DNA from: Turbatrix aceti
Lineage: Eukaryota > Nematoda > Chromadorea > Rhabditida > Panagrolaimidae
Length of the DNA: 64,000 bases
Direction of reading: 5' to 3'
Assembly (NCBI GenBank): GCA_963969345.1
Contig: OZ017768.1
Span: 11,262,193 to 11,326,192 of the forward strand
Shown in pieces: positions 10,874 through 22,890 of this stretch. The notes beneath the pieces are model-generated. The model had not been told where the DNA came from. It did no database searches and was given only the letters and a program-made list of their open reading frames with translations. The position numbers and the translations under genes were made by a program. The first letter of the stretch is position 1; each line of letters opens with the position of its first letter.

Positions 10874-12953
10874 TGCCGTGGTATTTGATGTCTAAAGTAT
10901 ACATTTAAAAATAAACTTATGGTAAATATAATATGTACGTAGTTAAATGAGTATGACACTAACGATGTTAAATAAAGCCTACGATTTTTTTTCTACAGTC
11001 ACAACAATTGATTCAAACACCAGTCTAAAAGTTTTAAGTACAGCTACCTGTTTTAGATGACTTGACCGTTAAAGTATCATTTTGGTATCGAAATCCTTTA
11101 AGAGAATACGTAGCACAATAGCATTGGCATAGAGTGTTTTCGGCATTTGTTTGCAATACTTTTTTGCACAAGTAGCAAGTTAGCATCCGCAGTTCTCCCT
11201 TGTGTTTGATGTCCAAATAGTTTTGATTTCTGAATTGTGAAACATCAACTGCACTTGGGTTGATCACTTGTTTGGGATCAAAAATTACAAAATATTCAAC
11301 GTAGTTTGTGTTGTTAAATGTGGCAATCGGAGAACCATTTTTAACGGCAGTTTGAAGTTGAGTTTCAGTTGCTGTCTTGGTCTCATGGTGTTTATTTTCG
11401 GCGATTTTGATTTTTTGTGATGGCTGTGAATCCTGATACTGCGTTGTTCTTTCAGTTTTGATTGATTCAGTTTGTTTTTTATTGATCAAAGGTTTTGGAG
11501 TTTTATTAAAGTTTCGTCTTGTTGACGCTGTTATTTTGGAATCCAGTTCAGTTGATCGTGAGTTTGAATTACTGGAAAATTTATTGACTGGAGTTGCACT
11601 CTTATTTGTTGGGCGTAGGATAATCTTTTTAGATGATATGTGCTTGATTACAGTTGGCTCATGTAGTTTTTTTGAAACCTGGCTTTTTGTGTAGTCACTG
11701 GCAAAAAGTGATGTTTGAATAGCTGGTCTCTGTTGTCGTGATTCCTGTGAAACATTATTTATGACAGCATCGTGGTGGGATTGCAGTGGACCTTTCACTG
11801 TATTTTTATTGGTTGGTGTAATACAGATGCTGGCGTCAATATTGTTGTCGTTACTTTCCTAAAAATTCATTCGACATTGATTTTGTTTATTGGTAAAACA
11901 AATTTTACCTTTGTTGACTTTTCTAAAAAACAACTGATTCTTTGTAGTGTTTGCTTAATTGCATCGATGTCAGTACTTTTAATTTCAAAATAGAATTTTT
12001 TCAAATTCTTTTCAAAATTTGTTGTGTTTTGATCTCGAAATTGACCCATGGGAAGATGTTGAATGTAATTTTTCCACGTTTGCAAGTTCATGTAGGCTGT
12101 ATCCAATACAGTACCACTGACATAAATGAATTCCTTTGTAAGAATTTCTGTTCTAACATCGACGCAATCATCAGTATTTTCTGGACGTATTCGTTTAAGA
12201 AAATTTTCGAAGTCACGAGCAGGAACAGAGTTGACCAAAAAACGAGCGTTATGAAATAATGCCGGATCTTTGTTTGTTATACCTTTTTGAATATGATACT
12301 GAAAGCAATTTGACGTAATGAAATTTTATACTAAATAAAAACTTGCAAGTAAAGGTTTAGGTAAATTCTTGTTTGGAAACAGTATGATATACCATGAACC
12401 TTTCATAACCGATTGAACCACAGGTTTGTCGCTTTTGCATTGTGCAACTGACTCCTTAAATGAAATTTTTTAAATTTGTTAAAACAAAAACGTTCGATTT
12501 TGATTACAAATTTAACCTTTTTAAATGAACAAAAATATTGAAAAACTATTAGTAAAAATACACGTTGTAAAAAAAACATAAAGCTACCATTTTAATTTCG
12601 TAGTGGTAATAGCAATACGTGTCATCAACATCGTCAAAAAAATGTTTTTGTTTGATATCTCCACATAATTGCGTTTGTCGAAGGTATTCGTACTAAAAAT
12701 AGAGATTCACCATTATCAACAAAAACAAAAAACAACGTACGGCAATACATGGCGGTATGTCAAGCACTTTTGCTAAGTCTGTTACAAAGGTTTTTGAGTG
12801 CAAAAAATCGCTGAACCGTCCAGATGATGCCACTTTGTTGTGATTCAAAGAAGATGGTGTAATATATTCATTCGGTTTCAAATTGAAGGTATCATAAGTT
12901 TGACCCAATGTCAAATAAGGAACCAAAAACGATGGTACTAATTTTAAACCCAT
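9810..12953 (-). CDS. GTPase cluster gene C, with an apparent frameshift in exon 2
   Basis: Exons: 12953-12741, 12692-12589, 12454-12332, 12298-11909, 11858-11048, 10891-9810. The start at 12953 (MGLKLVPSFL) is the only ATG in frame; the frame is open further 5', so an upstream exon is possible. Exon 2 is 104 bases where A and B have 105: the codon after TACCAC reads TAG at about 12599-12601, one base short of the pattern in A and B, giving a stop. Skipping exon 2 would keep the frame, since both neighbours are in phase 0. The other exons are intact. The order is N-terminal blocks, polar linker, ribbon (TCYLC ... QCYC), P-loop GASGKGKS, DTPGINDTRG. It is either a young pseudogene, a sequencing error, or a gene with a skipped exon. 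Confidence 0.72.
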
Positions 12954-13402
12954 CTTAGTGGTACAATTACTGTTATTACTGCAATGCCATAAAAATTTGA
13001 ACAACTCTAAATTCGGTTGTAACAACGCAGGTTTCAAGATGGAACTAAATAAAGACTAACGAAAAAATGAACGCTGTTTCGTCGAAGTAAAAGATAATTT
13101 ATACAAACATTTTTGCCGTAAAATGTTCATAATATCGAAATTTGCGTTTATTGATAAAATGGTTTTTTCCATAGCTTGCAAGCTATTGATCTCAAATAAT
13201 GTTCATGTCAGATAAAAATTGCATCTTGGTTTTTAAACCAATAATTTTACAAAAAAATGCATACGTTAAATGACATTTATTTATTTTTTATCCCCAAACA
13301 CGAATATTTATGTATTATACACTGGATAGCGTTGTTATTTTACAAAAATTACGACTCATAAAACAGTGTTATTAAATATTTAAATATATAAATATTTTTT
13401 TA
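12954..13402. other. Intergenic, gene C to gene D
   Basis: AT-rich spacer between the 5' end of C and the 3' end of D. No reading frame, repeat or clear promoter motif seen. Confidence 0.6.
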
Positions 13403-15299
13403 TTATTTATAAGCTGCGGAGTTGCGTCTGAATTGGACATGTCGTTGGATAGATTCGCAGAGGTCAAGAGTTATATGCTCCCTTAGTAACCACGCAAGTT
13501 TGTTAAAGAGCACGAGTTGTTCATCCACGGTCATTATATCTTTTTGATCAAAAGCATGCAAAATTGCATAGATTTGATCATGATGCTTAGTTTTATTCAG
13601 TGTCTGATAGAAGACTTGTACAAAGCTAGAAAGCCATTCTCTTGCTTTGTCCAGTCGGTCGAAACTAGCACCGTTCACTGGGTCACGCGTTTTGAGGTAT
13701 TCGACAAGTCTCCAATATGAACTCCGATTGACTTCCCAACTCTCTTCAAACTCTGGTGCGCTGATGTTTTCGTTGTACGGTATTCCAATGTGAGCTGCAC
13801 AAAGATACCTGAAGCAATCGTTTTCGAAGAAAAACACGTTTTCGTCCGCAAAGTGTACGTTGTATCCATGTTGCTGAAGACTGCTAAAAACGCATGTCAG
13901 AGGTTCAATACTGTCACCAATACCGTAGTTAGTCCCTCGGGTGCTGTTAAAAAAGAACACGACGTTTTTCAACGCGTCTTTAGGCACCAAAGACAGCAGG
14001 CGACGGAGAACGGTTTCGTACGACGTGATCATCTTGATGTCGTTTGCCGAGAGCACAAAACAGACGGCATGGACGTACTGGGCTTCGATGAGGGCTCGCT
14101 TGATGTACTCAATGTTTTGGTCGTCCATCTTGTGACCCCGCGTGTCGTTGATGCCTGGAGTGTCGATGAACGTTAGCTTATCAGGCATTGTACCAGGCAG
14201 GTTAAATAAATGCCGCTTTGGTTTCTGTGTTGTCGATCGCACTCCACCGCCGCTAAAATCTTCGTTGTCGTCATCGGGTGTATCTGTTTTAATATGTACT
14301 GGATATTGCTTGAATTTCTTCAGAACACGAAAGTTGATTGGAATAATAGGGATCAATTTGTTGTCTATAGCGTTTTTTAGGGTGTCGTGCTTAGAGTAAG
14401 ACGACAATCCATTGATGAGTGTAGATTTGCCTTTTCCAGACGCGCCAACAAGGATGACCCTATATTCTGGCACCCGACCAGTGTATTCTACGCTTTCTAA
14501 AATAAATAAAAACCTATGCAACATTTGTTTTATTTAAAAATGTACCTGTGACTCTCTTATAATCCAAATGGTATTGATATCCTCCATCAGCCGGATATGT
14601 GCCACAAAAACACTGGCAACGTTCGTTATCGTTCGTTTTTAGTATTGCTTTGCAAAAATAACATGCAAACGCTCGTTGTTTTCCGTCTTTCTCAAGAACA
14701 AAATTTTGTTGCTTTTTGAATTTGGCAGCCTCAATTTTGCCAGGTTCGATTACCATTTTGGGAGTAAATGTCACAAAATAAAAGGTATACTTTTTCTTGC
14801 CGATGAACACTTTTGGGTGAGTAATTGTTTTATCAGAAATTGTGTTATCTGATGGAAAGACAGAGCTCCATGAACTAACTTCACGTTGCTTGCTTGGCGG
14901 AACAAAAACAACAACCGTCTTGTATTCATCGTTGAATGCTTTGAAGATCGTATCAATGCGGTAATCGGCACAACCACATCTGCCGACAAACCCAGCAACG
15001 CGTTCGCAAAAGCCCGCGTAAATCATACTTTTGCAAACGCGACAGGAAAACAATTTTGGCGATACCGATGCGCTGTCGCACTCTGAATAGCCAACCAAAC
15101 AATCGGAGTATGATTCTGCACTGTGAGTTTCCTTTGCATAGGCTTTTTTGTAGTCCAAAGTAAGAGGATAAAAGTCATAGTTTTTGCCTTCAATAGTGAG
15201 AACAATCATATTGTGGAGGATTGGGACGTCCACTTCGCGTTCGCGACACATATTTTTAAATTTTATCAACCGAGATGAATAATATTGTATCTTAATCAT
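13403..15299 (-). CDS. GTPase cluster gene D: short member with two ribbon units, about 615 aa
   Basis: Two exons, 15299-14546 and 14496-13403, phase 1 junction. The G domain matches A-C (GASGKGKS, DTPGINDTRG, NSTR). D lacks the roughly 290-residue N-terminal region of A-C. Instead it has two tandem copies of a unit consisting of a [IV]xxKxYxFYxxTxxxK strand block followed by a Cys ribbon: SCRVC ... GRCGC in the first and ACYFC ... CQCFC in the second. The ATG at 15299 (MIKIQYYSS) is the first in frame. The frame runs on to an AG at about 15359, and a minus-strand ATG at 15598 opens a hydrophobic stretch (MVYVIWFLVCLFTSF), so a 5' exon adding a membrane or signal segment is possible but unproven. 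Function unknown. Confidence 0.78.
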
Positions 15300-15359
15300 A
15301 AGATCGTTTGGCGACTTATCTTCTGTAGCTACTAATTGCGAAACATCATTAGTCAATTG

Positions 15360-16443
15360 CTAAAACTTATCATAAGTTATCATAAAAAAAAGAAAAATTT
15401 TACATTCAACTTGCAGAGATTTTTTGGAGAACACTCGTTAGAACTCATGAGTATAGTGTGTGAATCTGAGTTCCGATGTTTATGCAGTTTAGTTAGTAGT
15501 TTGCTGAAACGTGTCGATTTTTTGTGTATGTATATACTATAAAAAAGGGAAGTAAATGAGGTAAATAAGCACACCAAAAACCATATTACGTAAACCATTT
15601 TTCTAATTAAAATTTAGCCGACTACAACAGAGAACCACAAAATTCTACTAGTGAACAATGTTTTCTACCCTGCGCTATTATTCGTGTGATTGACGCATTT
15701 AAAAGAATATCGAAATTTAAGCACAAAATCAGGGGGTTTGATGCTAAGTAAGTTGTTCATTAAAGACTTGTTCGCAAATACATATCACAACTTGTAACTT
15801 TTTTGTTTGAAAAAGTAAACGTGCAATTATTTTCTCAATTATTGCTAGCAGCGCAAAAAGTTACGCGAACGCACTATTAAAAAAGGATCTTTATTTTTAT
15901 TTATTTATTTATTTACTGTCCTTCTCAATGGTTAGCACTACATTGCATACAATCATTACGGGAATCCATAGGACAATACCGCTGTCGATGGATGTCGGCG
16001 CAAAAAAAGGAACTATAAGTGTCAAATACGGGGTCCCGCGAGGGACCTAAAAATTAACAAATTACGTAATATAGTTGGCAAAGAAAAAAAAATCTATTTT
16101 AAGATTGTTTTTGGCTCGTCGATGACTGTGTTGTATATTTCGATACGCCGCATTTAAGCATTTTGTATTCTTGCAGTGAACACAACCATTTACAGTAAAA
16201 TTATGGTTATGGTGTAAACGCCAAACTATGAATTAAAAAAAAAAACAAACACCAATGATCAAATTGAATGTCAAAAAACGGTGCGTGTTCATTATCTACA
16301 TATGTGCACGTAAGCACACAACTGAGGTAAAACAGGTTGCTTAGTAACGTTTACACGTTGCCAAACCCCCCTGTGTGGCATTTATTATTTTGCCGGTAGC
16401 CCTTTTGACTCATTTTGGGCTTATCTGCTCACAACCGCCTGTC
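15360..16443. other. Intergenic between gene D and the next plus-strand gene
   Basis: Possible 5' exon of gene D on the minus strand near 15380-15598 (see D). A TTTA microsatellite lies at about 15893-15917. Near 15980-16048 a plus frame reads VKYGVPRGT then a stop, which resembles the GVPQG motif of reverse transcriptase and may be a tiny retroelement remnant. Nothing else recognised. Confidence 0.45.
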
Positions 16444-17134
16444 ATGGCAATGACGGATTCTGATATTTTGTATTCAGACAACTTTTCCAAGGTTTGTTTA
16501 TTTTTACGCAGACAGATATAATTGGTAGATTGATTGTAGTAGTTTAGGTCTATGCGGACAGATTGGTAATCTCCACGTACTTCTTCCCTCTCGGTCAGAA
16601 CAAGTCCATCAACCTCAACGATGTTCGCATCTTGTACTATGAAAATCAGAAAGCGTGCAAGGATTTTTGTAAAACCAAGGAGTGGGGCATGACTTTGACG
16701 CCGGTTTGGTGGGCGTGTGACATGCACCGTCATCTTCATGCTTTCCAGGTAATTTTTATTTATTGTTTATAAAAAATGTCCGGAAATTGCAGAACAAAGT
16801 CCACTACAACGTGGTCATTGACAGCGGCTCGAGCATTAGAAAAGGCTTCACCGTGACCGACATCCAAGCTTTCTTCGACGCCATCAAGCCTCACATGTCT
16901 CAATCAAAGTTCGTTGACAGTATTCCGGGGGTCGGTAAGTGGCCCCATGTTGCTCCGGAAAACGACCCTGTCAAACAGGAAAAAAAGAAAGAACTGCACT
17001 TTGATTCCATCGAGAATGATAAGGAAGAGTTAATAGAGCCTGCCAAAGAAACAACCAAGCTGGCTCAATACGAAGCAAGTGATCGCCAATGCACGTGGAA
17101 TGTGCTAAATCAAAAGGAAACTGACAAAGAGTAA
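16444..17134 (+). CDS. Unrecognised 196-aa protein, 3 exons
   Basis: Exons 16444-16491, 16548-16748, 16793-17134, all in phase 0. The protein begins MAMTDSDILYSDNF; the second ATG (16450) is an equally good start. Residues 20-125 form a compact block with alternating hydrophobic strands (VISTYFFPLG, INLNDVRILYYENQ, WGMTLTPVWWACD, HYNVVIDSG) that could be a PH-like beta fold. The last 55 residues are Lys/Glu rich and probably disordered. No signal peptide or membrane segment, so cytosolic or nuclear. It lies 379 bases upstream of GPN1 on the same strand. I cannot name the family. Confidence 0.75.
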
Positions 17135-17512
17135 CTATGTTTTATGAGGACCGTGATTAACTTTTACGACACAATTGTTTTTCATTTTCAATCAACTTTC
17201 CTGTGCATCTATCGTTTCTTCGGGCTGTGGTTACCTCTCTTTACTAAATATCAATCATGATAATAATCTATTTTGTCTTAAATAAAAAAATTAATGCTAA
17301 ATAAACACTTTTAAAACAAGCAGCAGGTATAAAAAAACTTGAGCAAATAAAAAAACGTAAGCAAGTTGATCAGAAACTGAATTGTCCAGCTGCAGATCAA
17401 ATGCAGGTTGCGCGCAACAAAACAAATTCATCCCGCTTTTGACTTGTTTTGCCAAATAACGTTTCAAATTCTTCCTGATTCCTGTTATCTACTCATCTTT
17501 CTGACCGACAAC
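17135..17512. other. Spacer and presumed GPN1 promoter
   Basis: AT-rich; contains AATAAA-type signals around 17280-17310 that could end the upstream transcript. No repeat or extra gene seen. Confidence 0.5.
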
Positions 17513-18866
17513 ATGAGTGATACCCCGTCTGCTTCCGGTGACGCTTCACAACCGACTCCGAGTCTGGGCGATGGACTCAAAAACTCAGTGAATACAAATT
17601 CTCCTCCCGTGGTTTTAGTTCTGGGAATGGCGGGTTCTGGCAAAAGTTCCTTTGTTCAGGTTTGCAGTAATACCAGTTTTACATTTATTTTTGTTCCTTG
17701 TTTAGGCACTAACAGCTCATTTACACAAATCCAAGCAGTTTCCCTATGCCATCAACCTCGACCCAGCTGTCAAGAAGGTTATCTTTCCTGCAAACATTGA
17801 TATCCGTGATACCGTTGATTACAAGAAGGTCATGCATGACTACGAACTCGGGCCTAACGGCGCCATCATTACATGCCTCAATTTGTGTTGTACGAGGCTG
17901 CAAGAGGTGAGTGACCGCGAGAGGGATGGATTGGACAGTGAAATTGTGAAAATGTCGTAATATTGCGTTACTTACCATATCTCTTTTATGTTTATATTGA
18001 TATGCTATTGTACAAAAAACGTAACTGTACGAAAAAACAATCCATTTGAAGGAATTCGTTTCGAAGCCTAAAATAAAATTTTATTCTTTTAAAAATTTTC
18101 TTTACAAATCATGTATAGAAGTGGTTACCATACAAATTGCGCAATGTTACATTCAGTAAACCGAGTAACACTAAAACGTAAGAAAGATGTATAACAGTTA
18201 AAGCTTATGTTTACTGGTTTGCAGATGATGAACATCGTTAAGGCTCGCTCGGAACAGTTTCCGCTCTGCCTGGTTGACGCCCCCGGCCAGATCGAAGCCT
18301 TTACCTGGTCTGCAAGCGGTTCTATCATCACCGACGCCTTTGCATCCAACTTCCCAACCGTAATTGCCTACGTCGTCGACAGTGCTCGTTCAACCAACAC
18401 GACGACCTTTATGAGCAACATGCTGTACGCGTGCTCGATTCTCTACCGCATGAAGCTGCCCTTCTTCCTCGTCCTCAACAAGGCCGACATCGTGGATCCG
18501 GCTTTTCTCCAGCGCTGGATGGCGGACTACGAAGATCTCGGCAATTCCATTGAAGACGCCCGCGACGCGTACATAAACAACCTCACCCACTCGCTCAGCC
18601 TCGTCCTCGATGAATTCTACTCCAAGATGACGACCGTCAAGGTCTCGTCTCGAACTGGTGAGGGGCTGGATGATGTGTTGAAGGCTATCGACCAGTGCAA
18701 GGCGGAGTACTTTGAAAAATATCAGCCTGCGTACAACGAGCTTCTGCAGGAGAGGCTGAAGAAGGACATTGCCGGTGCGACTAACATGGTTGCCAAGATT
18801 AAGGTGACCGAGCGACCTGATGACGACATTGCCCATGATGCGGATGACGAGATGGGTGGTGTTTAA
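17513..18866 (+). CDS. gpn-1: GPN-loop GTPase 1 (GPN1/XAB1)
   Basis: Exons 17513-17659, 17706-17906, 18225-18866, all in phase 0, giving about 329 residues. GPN1 is an essential GTPase that acts with GPN3 in cytoplasmic assembly and nuclear import of RNA polymerase II. Visible motifs: P-loop GMAGSGKS (residues 39-46), NLDPAV, the family-defining Gly-Pro-Asn insertion in [28 protein letters not shown] as G3, and NKADIV as G4. The C-terminus is acidic ([15 protein letters not shown]) but shorter than the tail of human GPN1. The second intron (17907-18224) is longer than the local norm. It ends 97 bases from the convergent secreted-protein gene. Confidence 0.93.
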
Positions 18867-18963
18867 TTGATTCAAGTTTTTTGTTAACTTGTTGAGTTTT
18901 ATAAAAAGATCTGCACTTTTGTTTTTTTTCTGGGTTTTTTTCAGTTTACGACAAAAAAATCGA

Positions 18964-19750
18964 TCAATATCCACCACCGTTGATGTCGACAATGGAATCC
19001 GTTTCTGCTCTGACAAATGGAAGAATTAAATTCCGGACTTGGTGGGGTGAGAACGGACCGCTGTACTTCGTCCATGGCGGATCGTCGTAGCCAACAAAGC
19101 GACGGATCATCGGGTCCCGGTGCTTGACGTCACAGCTAATAGGATCCTTGAAAACTAGCAGGGTAGCGTTGCTGTGTACTTTTGGTGCTATAAGGAACGT
19201 GAACAGAAAGTTGTCGTCCATTCCTCTGGATCGGAAGACCATCACCGACTGCTTGCATCGGGTTACGTACGGACCGCTTATTGTGGGTTCGTTCAGGCCT
19301 AAAAAAAAGAAAATTTTTTGAGCACATTTTTTTGGTTAACAACAACTTACGAGGCAGCACAACGCCACTCAGATGAGACAGTTCCTGCAGCCTGTCGCTG
19401 TTTCCAGACAAAATCATGATTGTTGACATTCGGAAGAATTTGGTGAAAAAATAAAGCATAGCTTGACTTGGAATCTCAATTAGACATAGACGATCCACGA
19501 ATCTGCGTGTCGTGATTAGCTTGAAAACCTGTCCGCTGTGTTTCGGTAATAGTCTTTGTGAGCAAGCTAAAAAGTCGAATATTTTCTTACGACGGAGAAA
19601 AATCGCATAAAACGAACGTGTAACATTGTATTTCATGCCGGGTAGGCTCTGGAGCCGAGATTCGTCTTCGCTAAACAATACAAATTTTCGCGCTGCTCCA
19701 GTGATGTAAACACAGGTGACAAGGACAGCGGCTGCTGTTCGAAATGCCAT
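18964..19750 (-). CDS. Unrecognised secreted protein, 2 exons, about 244 aa
   Basis: Exons 19750-19351 and 19298-18964, phase 1 junction, intron 52 bases. Starts MAFRTAAAVLVTCVYITGA, a good cleavable signal peptide. The mature part is basic with few cysteines and ends DSIVDINGGGY. An internal 24-base stretch that begins GTAAG and ends TTTAG is also in frame; it is too short for a normal intron and is treated as coding. No known domain recognised. Convergent with GPN1. Confidence 0.7.
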
Positions 19751-20577
19751 TTTTTCCGAATAATCTGCACTTTCGTTGAAAATTGACGTGCGGGAGGTTG
19801 TCTTGGTAACTATTATACAATAATTGTATCCCTGTCAAAGTTTATTTCAATTTAGACGAGGTTTTTGGTTCCGAAGAGGCACGGTTCCCAAGGTTGAATG
19901 TAAATGCGATTTACGGACTGAAAGTCAACGTCAAAAAGACGGCGACGCAGTAAATGGCTCAGAAGCCGCGCAAGCACATATGTATCGTCTTCAGGAGTAA
20001 TCTAGAACGCCATAGTCCACGTTTCACGTTGTCGAAATATTGGTGACAAATTTGTTAGATAAAAATTCGTTAACCCAAGAATATAATTTCGGGTCGTGCT
20101 TAGGCCTTTGCTGTTTCTGTATCATGTGCACAGATTATTTTTTACAAAACTTTTTTTTAATGCTCCTGAATATCAGTAATTAGCAAATGCCAGATAAATA
20201 CCAATAAACGAAGTGCGTATTTATTTTGTCTCTGTTGAATTTTTACGATGATGATTCACGATCAGTTGTTTGTCATAGAACTGGATTTTCACTCGGTGCA
20301 CGTACCTGTGTACAGGTAAGAGGTTCATTTTCGGGGAATGTGGCGTGTTATTATACTGACAGTATCGCGGGAATAAATGAATATTCAATGACTTGGGTAG
20401 CAAACTTCACGTTTTTATTGATATAACATACGATTCATGTGCATTTATGAATTGCACGGGTATTTTTTTCACTCCACTATAGTGTGGAACCGTAGACAAA
20501 AGACACATACAATTGGACAAAAAGTTAAAATTTTAGTTTGTTGAATGCAAAAAAATGTTATTAAAAGAAAAACCGTG
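19751..20577. other. Intergenic
   Basis: Region between the start of the secreted-protein gene and the 3' end of the first LITAF gene. No convincing reading frame or repeat. Both transcription units are on the minus strand, so the left part should hold the promoter of the former. Confidence 0.5.
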
Positions 20578-21795
20578 TTAGATTCGTTTACTGACCCCCA
20601 GAAAAGCTTTGCAATTCGAGCAGTAATGTTCGACGTCCCGACACGAATCCACGACGAAGGGGATCCAGCAGCACAGCCAGAAGCCTACGATGAAGCAGAG
20701 CGCAGCAAGCAGCCACGTCAGCAGACCACTGGAATACTGAACTTCGGTGACCATGTCTGCGTGACAGTGGGGACATCTGAACCGCGCGGGGTACGGGCCG
20801 AAGTTGCCATCTGTGACGTAGACTACGGTAGCGGAGTTGACGACGGTTGGCTGGGCTCCGGAGCCTATTGGTGCACTTGTGGGGGATCCGGTAGATTCGT
20901 TAGGATACGGCGGAGGGGCGGAAGTTGCTAAAAAGAATATTTTTTAAACTGAAAAGGAATTGTTTTATCCCGGTTTAAAATTTTATTTTTTAAACTGTTT
21001 TTGGAAATATATTTTTTTCGAAATTATATTTTTTGAACATTTTTTTTAAAGAAACATCTTATATTATACTATAATAAAACCGTTTACACGAATATAAAAT
21101 TTGTTTTTTAAAAAAACACAACTAAAAAAAATTACAAGTTGCCCCGTGTACTCTGGAAACTCAACGACATCTAATTTTCCAAAAAAAGCAATCGAAGACA
21201 AAAAAAAACATACAATTTTCGTACATTTACAAGAAAAATATCATTCACAGCACCACAAAAATTTTGCAAATATCCGTCAAATAACAAAAAAAAGTTATCG
21301 AAGTGAACAGAACCAAACGTGTAGGGAAAAAGTATTTACGTACACAACGAGCAATCGATACGCAGAGTGAGTAATGAAACAAACAAATTTTTTCTACCTT
21401 GATCCGTTATTTGTTTTGTAATGTAAAAAAATTCAAGTTTTTTTTGGGTTAATTTTACCGTATCCCAAAATAGGTAAAATGTAAGAACTAAACTTACTTC
21501 TCGTCACCTGTGAATTATCTACAGGAGCGCTGGGCTTTTTAATATCGTCATCTGGAAAATACATGATGGTTACCAAAAAGCACAATTATCGGTAGTTTAG
21601 GAATAAACTTCAAACAACCGATAACCTGAACAGCGTAATAAACAGGCAAGCCTGCGTATTATTTTTCCATTGCCAGTCCCGTGGGGGGGAGAGGTGTGGT
21701 TTATGATCAATACCAAAAAAAGAGTAACTGCACGAATTGGGCTTACCGTTATCACCGGGCGTAGTGTCATATCTCTGAGGTGTGCTCGTCGTCAT
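20578..21795 (-). CDS. LITAF-domain protein 1, 3 exons, about 150 aa
   Basis: Exons 21795-21747, 21551-21498, 20927-20578; phases 1 and 1 agree. LITAF (SIMPLE) proteins are monotopic membrane proteins of late endosomes and lysosomes. The C-terminal domain shows CPHC, a hydrophobic membrane-embedded segment (LLTWLLAALCFIVGFWLCCWIPF) and HYCSNC, the split zinc-binding halves. The Pro-rich N-terminus carries KKPSAPV, a PSAP late-domain motif for TSG101/ESCRT-I, and APPPYP, a PPxY motif for Nedd4-type WW domains, the same pair known in human LITAF. The long first and second introns set it apart from its intron-free neighbour. Confidence 0.88.
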
Positions 21796-22890
21796 GATAA
21801 AACTGGGTACCAAGGCGCGTTTAGGAGATAGACGTCGGTTGAATAGACTGTTCTGAAGACAACGGTTTCTGAGGGTGAGAGTGCAACGGTCTCAGAATTA
21901 GAAAAAGGCGTGATGACTACTCGAGTGAGTGTTGCGACAGGGATTTAGGGAGGTGAGGGCTTAGCATGTCGCTCAGAGCGGATGAACTGATAAAAAAAAA
22001 GAGTTGTATCAACAGGAAAACTAGAAACTAGCAGAGTGAACAACCGGGCGTTAATTAGGAAGCATGGTTGGTGAACAACAGAACATGATGACAAGCACGT
22101 CACAAGCGGCGTTATTTGATCTCACGGAGGGGCAAAAACTGGACTCGTGGACTGGGCTGGATTGAAGGGTCGGAAACAACGCTTGATTATTTGCGCACCC
22201 TCTTTAACCCCCCAGATCGAGAGGACAGTGAGCGAAGAGAGGTGCGTGCCTGGGAGAGAGATGACATGCAAGTGCAAATATGTGCAACGTATCCACGCAG
22301 GGTGAAGCTATGTGTTTAGGTTTTTTATGCGTGTTGTGTTGACGTTTTTTTGAAGGAACGAATGATTCATTGCAATCATTTGAGTGCTTGTTATTTTTTA
22401 TACATACAATGATGCCCCAAGACGAATAAGCAAAAATAAATAAAACCAAGTGTATCGTCGACGTTGAAGTCATAAATGTTTTTATTTTTCTCATTTTATA
22501 TGTCTCAAAAGGAAGTTTCAAAAAATTGTATTTTACATTCATGTTTTCTAACAGAGACGGGTGGAGCCTGATATTTATGGCGGCTCCGCCAAGCTGAGTT
22601 GTCAACCGAGCAAAAATTTCCGCGCCGAGCATTCGAAAGGCACGACTCAAAATTTTGAGTTGCATTTGTTCACCTAATTTCAGTAACAAAAAGTTTCACT
22701 TTTTTTCTGTTTTGGGCCATTTTTTAGGCATCGGCTCGGTGATTTTCAAGCTGAGCATTCAAGGTGCTTGGCGACGCGCTCGGCGAGACTCGAATGCTTC
22801 GAAGCTTACTCGAATAACAACCTTGTTAATCCGCAACACCACCCCTGCCGCCATACGTTTTTTCTTAAATTTATTAGTTTCATAGACAGA
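21796..22890. other. Intergenic between LITAF genes 1 and 2
   Basis: No convincing gene. Around 22570-22800 there are GC-richer stretches with CGGCTCCGCC and loosely inverted motifs (GCCGAGCATTCG against CTCGAATGCTTCG) that may be a decayed repeat. Confidence 0.4.

Noticed and set aside
19565..19590. 24-base GTAAG...TTTAG intron in the secreted-protein gene
   Set aside because: Far below the usual minimum intron length and in frame without a stop, so treated as exon.
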